In this document: piece by piece, positions 4,271 through 8,161 of the stretch
Layout: each line of letters opens with the position of its first letter
Numbering within the stretch: position 1 is the first letter of the stretch
The notes under the pieces: model-generated
The model's input: only the letters and a program-made list of their open reading frames with translations
What the model was told of the DNA's origin: nothing
Database searches by the model: none
Assembly (NCBI GenBank): GCA_044375275.1
Contig: JBILMZ010000163.1
Location: 1-8,161, forward strand
Direction of reading: 5' to 3'
DNA: 8,161 nucleotides
Origin: SZUA-430 sp044375275
GTDB taxonomy: Bacteria; Pseudomonadota; Alphaproteobacteria; Micropepsales; Micropepsaceae
Position numbers and translations under genes: made by a program

Positions 4271-6679
4271 TCACGTCAGGTATTCGCCGGTCAGCAAACC
4301 CGACAGCCCTGCAATGCTGTCATGCAACCGGTTCAACCCCGCGGTGTCCAGCGCCTCGGGCGACACGGCGGCCAGCTCCGCATGAACCCGCAACACCCCA
4401 TGCAGGAACGACTGCGCGTCCGGACGGCTGACGGAAGCCGCCAGTTGCTCCGCATGGCGGCGCAGTTCGGCCAGGTGATACAGGATCGAGCGGGGGTTTT
4501 CGGCATCGAGCGCGAGCAGATCAATGACCGTCTTGCGGCTGGTCGCCACCACATAGCGGCTGCGATGCGTCATCGAGCTGTCGCCAAACTCGACGGCCAC
4601 GTCCAGCGCCCCTTCCGGCGCCGCGGCATCCGTAAAGACGGCAAGCGCCGACGCCATGGTGAGCGCGCGCTCGAGCGAGCGGCCAATGCTCAGGAAGCGC
4701 CAGCCGACCGAGCGATACATGTTTTCATGCACGAGGCCCGAAAAGCCCGTGATCTTGCGCAACAGCACGCTCATCGCGCGCGCCGCATCATCACCGGCCT
4801 CGGCCGTCGCCGCCATTTGCCGTGCCGTCTTGGCAAGGTCGTTCAACGCATTCCAGCCGTCGATCGAGAAGCGGTCGCGCACCTGGCTCGCACTGTGGAT
4901 CGCCGACCCGATCGTGTTGCGCAGGCTTTCCGGCACGCACTCGGTTTCGGCCAGTTCGTTTACATCAAAGGATTCCAGGTGCCCGGCAATAAGATCCAGC
5001 AACGGCGTGTCCGGATTGGCCATTTCGGCCAGACGGATGTGCCACGCGCGAAGGAGGCGCATGATGCCTTCGGCGCGCTCCACGTACCGGCCCAGCCAAT
5101 ACAGGTTGTCGGCGGCGCGCGACGGCAGCACGCCCGGCTCGCTCCGCCGGTAGGTCGCAGCTTCCGCCGGCAGCATCGTCACGGCTTCCACCGGATAGTC
5201 GCTGACCACCCAGACATCGGCCACCGATCCGCCGCGCTGCATGGCAATCGCCGTCGCGTCTTCGGTCCGGCCAATGCGCGCATAGCCACCCGGCATGACC
5301 TGCCAGCCATTCTCCGTGCGCGCCAGGAACACGCGAATGCTCATCGGGCGCGGCACCAACTTTCCGTCCACGAAGGCCGGTGTCGTCGACAGTGTCACCG
5401 CTTCCTGCCCAACCAGCATCGCGCCTTCGGCATCGAGGAAGGCGTCAACGCTCTGCTGCGTTTCCTCCTCGAAGCGCCCGCCCAGGATGGTCTTGCCGTC
5501 GGGTTCGAACGGTGGACGCGTCGACAGGGCCGGCCCCACCATCATGCGCTCGATATTGGCACGGACATGCTCGCGCTCGGTCGCCTGCCCGCACCACCAC
5601 GTGGCGATGTTGGAGAGCTTCAGCGGTTCACCCCTGAGCGCCTGGATGCGCGGCAGGAATGCCAGCAGCGCGCGTGTCTCCAGAATGCCGGACCCCAGCG
5701 CATTCACCATCGTGAGGTTGCCACGCCGCACCGCATCCACAAGACCGGGCGTCCCGAGGCGCGAGCGCTCGTCGAGCTCGAGCGGGTCCGCATAGGCCGC
5801 ATCAAGGCGGCTCCACAGAACGCTCACGGGTGCCAGGCCCGCAACCGTGCGCACCATCACCTGGCCCTTCTCGACGGTGAGGTCTTCACCCTCCAGAAGC
5901 ATCAGCCCCAGATAGCGCGCGATATAGGCATGTTCGAAATAGGTGTCGTTCCAGCGACCGGGCGTAAGGATGGCAGCCTGGCTGTCCGTTCCCGTTCGAA
6001 GGCCACGCAACGCATCGCGGAAGGTCTGGAAGAAGCCCGCGAGGCGGTACACCTGCGCGACGGGATAGAGGTCGGAGAAGACGCGCGCTGTCGCGATGCG
6101 GTTCTCCAGCGCAAACCCCGCACCGGAAGGCGCCTGTGTACGATCGCCCAGCACCCACCAGTTACCGTCCGGCCCGCGTCCGATCTCGAAGGCGACGAAG
6201 CTCAGGAAATGTCCCGCGCGCGGCTTCACACCGACCAGCGGCCTGAGCCACTCCTTGCTCTTGCCGATCAGCGACGGCGGCAGATGACCTTCGGCCACCA
6301 GCCGGTTCTCGCCATAGAGATCGGCAACCACGCTTTCCAGCAGCTCGGCACGTTGCACGAGACCGTCGGAAATCGTCTTCCACTCGCTCTCGTGGATGAG
6401 GATGGGAATATGGCTGAGCGGCCAGTCACGCTCCGTCGAATCCGCCGTGCCGTACTGGCGATAGAACACGCCGGCATCCCGCAGATACTGGTCACCGCGG
6501 GCAAAGCGCTGCGCGATGTCTTCGTCCGTCAGCCGCAGGAAGTGATCAATGAACTGCTTCCAGACCGGCCTCACGGCCCCCGAAGGATCAACCAGTTCAT
6601 CCGCGACGCCAGGCAACAGCTTGTACGACGCAAGCGTACGTACCAGTGCTTCACCACGACGTTTGGATTGCGGGGACAA
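4271..6679 (-). CDS. Circularly permuted ATP-grasp / alpha-E fusion protein
   Basis: An 802-residue two-domain protein. Residues about 20-505 are a circularly permuted type 2 ATP-grasp domain (formerly DUF404/DUF407): G-D-R-T-Q-A-P-S-G-A-G-F-A-L-E-N-R at 178-194, L-T-P-G-R-W-N-D-T-Y-F-E-H-A-Y at 238-252, W-S-R-L-D-A-A-Y-A-D-P-L-E-L at 289-302, and N-A-L-G-S-G-I-L-E-T-R-A at 326-337. Residues about 517-797 are an all-helical alpha-E domain (DUF403), opening L-P-S-R-A-A-D-N-L-Y-W-L-G-R-Y-V-E-R-A-E at 518-537. ATP-grasp enzymes join a carboxylate to an amine through an acyl-phosphate; alpha-E has no known activity and is thought to assist. The two are separate genes in many genomes but fused here, as in M. 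tuberculosis Rv2567 (from memory). The start is TTG at 6679-6677, with GGAG 9 nt upstream and only 3 nt after the previous stop; no ATG lies nearby (the first internal Met is residue 260). Likely cytosolic. Confidence 0.93.
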   Translation of the reverse strand: MSPQSKRRGEALVRTLASYKLLPGVADELVDPSGAVRPVWKQFIDHFLRLTDEDIAQRFARGDQYLRDAGVFYRQYGTADSTERDWPLSHIPILIHESEWKTISDGLVQRAELLESVVADLYGENRLVAEGHLPPSLIGKSKEWLRPLVGVKPRAGHFLSFVAFEIGRGPDGNWWVLGDRTQAPSGAGFALENRIATARVFSDLYPVAQVYRLAGFFQTFRDALRGLRTGTDSQAAILTPGRWNDTYFEHAYIARYLGLMLLEGEDLTVEKGQVMVRTVAGLAPVSVLWSRLDAAYADPLELDERSRLGTPGLVDAVRRGNLTMVNALGSGILETRALLAFLPRIQALRGEPLKLSNIATWWCGQATEREHVRANIERMMVGPALSTRPPFEPDGKTILGGRFEEETQQSVDAFLDAEGAMLVGQEAVTLSTTPAFVDGKLVPRPMSIRVFLARTENGWQVMPGGYARIGRTEDATAIAMQRGGSVADVWVVSDYPVEAVTMLPAEAATYRRSEPGVLPSRAADNLYWLGRYVERAEGIMRLLRAWHIRLAEMANPDTPLLDLIAGHLESFDVNELAETECVPESLRNTIGSAIHSASQVRDRFSIDGWNALNDLAKTARQMAATAEAGDDAARAMSVLLRKITGFSGLVHENMYRSVGWRFLSIGRSLERALTMASALAVFTDAAAPEGALDVAVEFGDSSMTHRSRYVVATSRKTVIDLLALDAENPRSILYHLAELRRHAEQLAASVSRPDAQSFLHGVLRVHAELAAVSPEALDTAGLNRLHDSIAGLSGLLTGEYLT

Positions 6680-6682
6680 GGA

Positions 6683-8161
6683 TCAGAACTCCGCCGGTCG
6701 CCTGAGGTCGAGTGTCATCGGGAACTCGCGGTGAGGCATTTCGTTCCGTGGCATGTAACCGCCGGGCGTATGCCCGTGCGCCTCGAAGCGCGCCAGCCGC
6801 CGCGCTTCGGCTTCGTTGCCGTTGACCGGAAACGTCGCGTAGTTGCGACCGCCGGGATGGGCCACGTGATAGACGCAGCCGCCAAGCGCCCGCCCACTCC
6901 AGTTGTCGTAGATGTCGAACGTCAGCGGTGCATGCACCGGGATGACAGGATGCATCGCCATCGCCGGCTGCCACGCCTTGTAGCGGACGCCGCCAACCGA
7001 CACGCCACCCTTGCCGGTCGGCTGCAGCGGCACGCGGCGCTGGTTGCAGGTCACGCCATAGCGCGACGTATCGCCCGCCGAGAGCTTCACCTGGAGGCGT
7101 TCGACCGAACTGTCCGTGTAGCGCACGGTTCCACCGATCGCGCCGGTCTCGCCCAGCACGTGCCAAGGTTCAAGGGCCTGGCGAATCTCCAAGTGAACAC
7201 CCTCATGGGAAACCTCCCCGCAGAACGGGAATCGGAACTCGGCCTGAGCTTCAAACCATTCAGGCCGGAAGTCGAAACCATTCTCGGAAAGATCGCGCAA
7301 CACGTCCAGAAAATCATCCCAAATGAAGTGCGGCAGCATGAACCTGTCATGCAGGACAGTCCCCCATCTCGTGAATTCACCCTTAACGGGACTGCGCCAG
7401 AAGCGCGCAATCAGGCCCCGGAGCAGCGCCTGCTGGGCGAGGCTCATCCGGGCATCCGGCGGCATCTCGAAGCCACGGAACTCCACGAGGCCCAGGCGCC
7501 CCGTCGGCCCGTCGGGCGAATAGAGCTTGTCGATGCAGATTTCCGAGCGGTGTGTATTCCCCGTGACATCGATCAGGAGATTGCGCAGCAGCCGGTCCAC
7601 GAGCCACGGCAACGGTGGCAGGCCCTCGCCGGGCGAAGGGATCTGCTTCAGCGCGATCTCGAGCTCATAGAGGCTGTCGTGACGCGCCTCGTCGATGCGC
7701 GGCGCCTGGCTCGTAGGCCCGATGAACAGGCCCGAGAAAAGGTAGGACAGGCTCGGATGACGCTGCCAGTGCAGGATAAGGCTGCGCAGCAGGTCTGGTC
7801 GCCGGAGAAACGGACTGTCCATCGTCGTAGCGCCTCCCACGACAATGTGGTTGCCGCCTCCCGTGCCGGTGTGCCGGCCATCGAGCATGAACTTGTCGGC
7901 CCCAAGCCGGCACAGGCGGGCCTCCTCATAGACGCCTTGCGTGATCGCCACGCACTCTTCCCAGCGTGTCGCCGGATGAATGTTCACCTCGATGACGCCC
8001 GGGTCAGGCGCGACACGGATCACGTTCAGCCGCGGATCGACCGGCGGCGCATAGCCTTCGATATGAACCGGCAGGTTCAGCGCGCGCGCAGCCGCTTCCG
8101 CGGCACGGACGAGGTCGAGATACTCCTCGAGCCGTTCGACAGGCGGCATGAACACGCACAG
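6683..8161 (-). CDS. DUF2126 putative amidoligase, C-terminal 492 residues (5' part beyond right edge)
   Basis: The frame is open through the right edge. The V-F-M near 8155 is internal, because the L-C-V-F-M-P-P-V-E-R-L-E reading matches the middle of DUF2126 proteins, which are usually about 1,100 residues with an N-terminal transglutaminase domain; that domain is not visible here. DUF2126 is predicted to be a glutamine-synthetase-like COOH-NH2 ligase. Counting from the Val codon at 8155, GS-like blocks appear in order: G-V-I-E-V-N-I-H-P at 53-61 (metal-ligand glutamate strand), H-T-G-T-G-G-G-N-H at 95-103 (compare G-S-G-x-H in GS), T-H-R-S-E-I at 201-206, and V-E-F-R-G-F-E-M-P-P at 224-233. 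It is the first visible gene of a three-gene operon; the TGA at 6685-6683 precedes the next start by 3 nt. Similar in type to M. tuberculosis Rv2566 (from memory). The substrate is unknown. Confidence 0.9.
   Translation of the reverse strand: MCVFMPPVERLEEYLDLVRAAEAAARALNLPVHIEGYAPPVDPRLNVIRVAPDPGVIEVNIHPATRWEECVAITQGVYEEARLCRLGADKFMLDGRHTGTGGGNHIVVGGATTMDSPFLRRPDLLRSLILHWQRHPSLSYLFSGLFIGPTSQAPRIDEARHDSLYELEIALKQIPSPGEGLPPLPWLVDRLLRNLLIDVTGNTHRSEICIDKLYSPDGPTGRLGLVEFRGFEMPPDARMSLAQQALLRGLIARFWRSPVKGEFTRWGTVLHDRFMLPHFIWDDFLDVLRDLSENGFDFRPEWFEAQAEFRFPFCGEVSHEGVHLEIRQALEPWHVLGETGAIGGTVRYTDSSVERLQVKLSAGDTSRYGVTCNQRRVPLQPTGKGGVSVGGVRYKAWQPAMAMHPVIPVHAPLTFDIYDNWSGRALGGCVYHVAHPGGRNYATFPVNGNEAEARRLARFEAHGHTPGGYMPRNEMPHREFPMTLDLRRPAEF

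Noticed and set aside
1..8161. CRISPR arrays, tRNA or rRNA genes, insertion sequences, attachment sites
   Set aside because: No spaced direct repeats, cloverleaf-like segments, transposase or integrase frames were seen on either strand.

Overview
This is a GC-rich window with tightly packed genes, leaderless-looking Shine-Dalgarno starts (GGAG/AGGA cores), a TTG and a GTG start, and several GANTC sites in its intergenic DNA. Together with the gene content this suggests a proteobacterium, most likely an alphaproteobacterium. That placement is an inference: no rRNA or other phylogenetic marker is complete here. Nothing points to a mobile element: there are no transposase, integrase, CRISPR or tRNA genes.

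Layout. Left block, minus strand (1-1060): a two-gene split YeeE/YedE-type membrane transporter (4-nt GTGA overlap between the two halves), followed 81 nt downstream by the first 40 codons of prfC (peptide chain release factor 3), which runs off the left edge. Middle block, plus strand (1233-3238), divergent from the first: an exported TraB/GumN-family protein carrying two G-x-x-H motifs, then an FMN-dependent oxidoreductase of the nitronate monooxygenase-like superfamily that most resembles Pseudomonas NADH:quinone reductase PA1024. A strong intrinsic terminator lies directly behind it. Right block, minus strand (3380-8161, convergent with the middle block): a compact three-gene operon made of (i) the C-terminal ~492 residues of a DUF2126 putative glutamine-synthetase-like amidoligase, (ii) an 802-residue fusion of a circularly permuted ATP-grasp domain with an alpha-E domain, and (iii) a bacterial transglutaminase-like protein with an intact Cys-His-Asp triad. 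Gaps between the three genes are 3 and 12 nt.

The right block is the most interesting part. It pairs two predicted ATP-dependent amide-bond-forming enzymes with a transglutaminase-fold enzyme (usually a papain-like peptidase or amidase in bacteria). Such clusters were predicted by comparative genomics to make or attach, and then trim, an unknown peptide-like product. As far as I know, no substrate has been established for this type. The Anbu proteasome-like peptidase often linked to these genes is not present downstream, where the operon instead meets the convergent oxidoreductase gene.

The transporter block is probably for a small sulfur species such as thiosulfate, by homology; no sulfur enzyme or ArsR-type regulator is visible nearby. 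I see no functional link between the three blocks.
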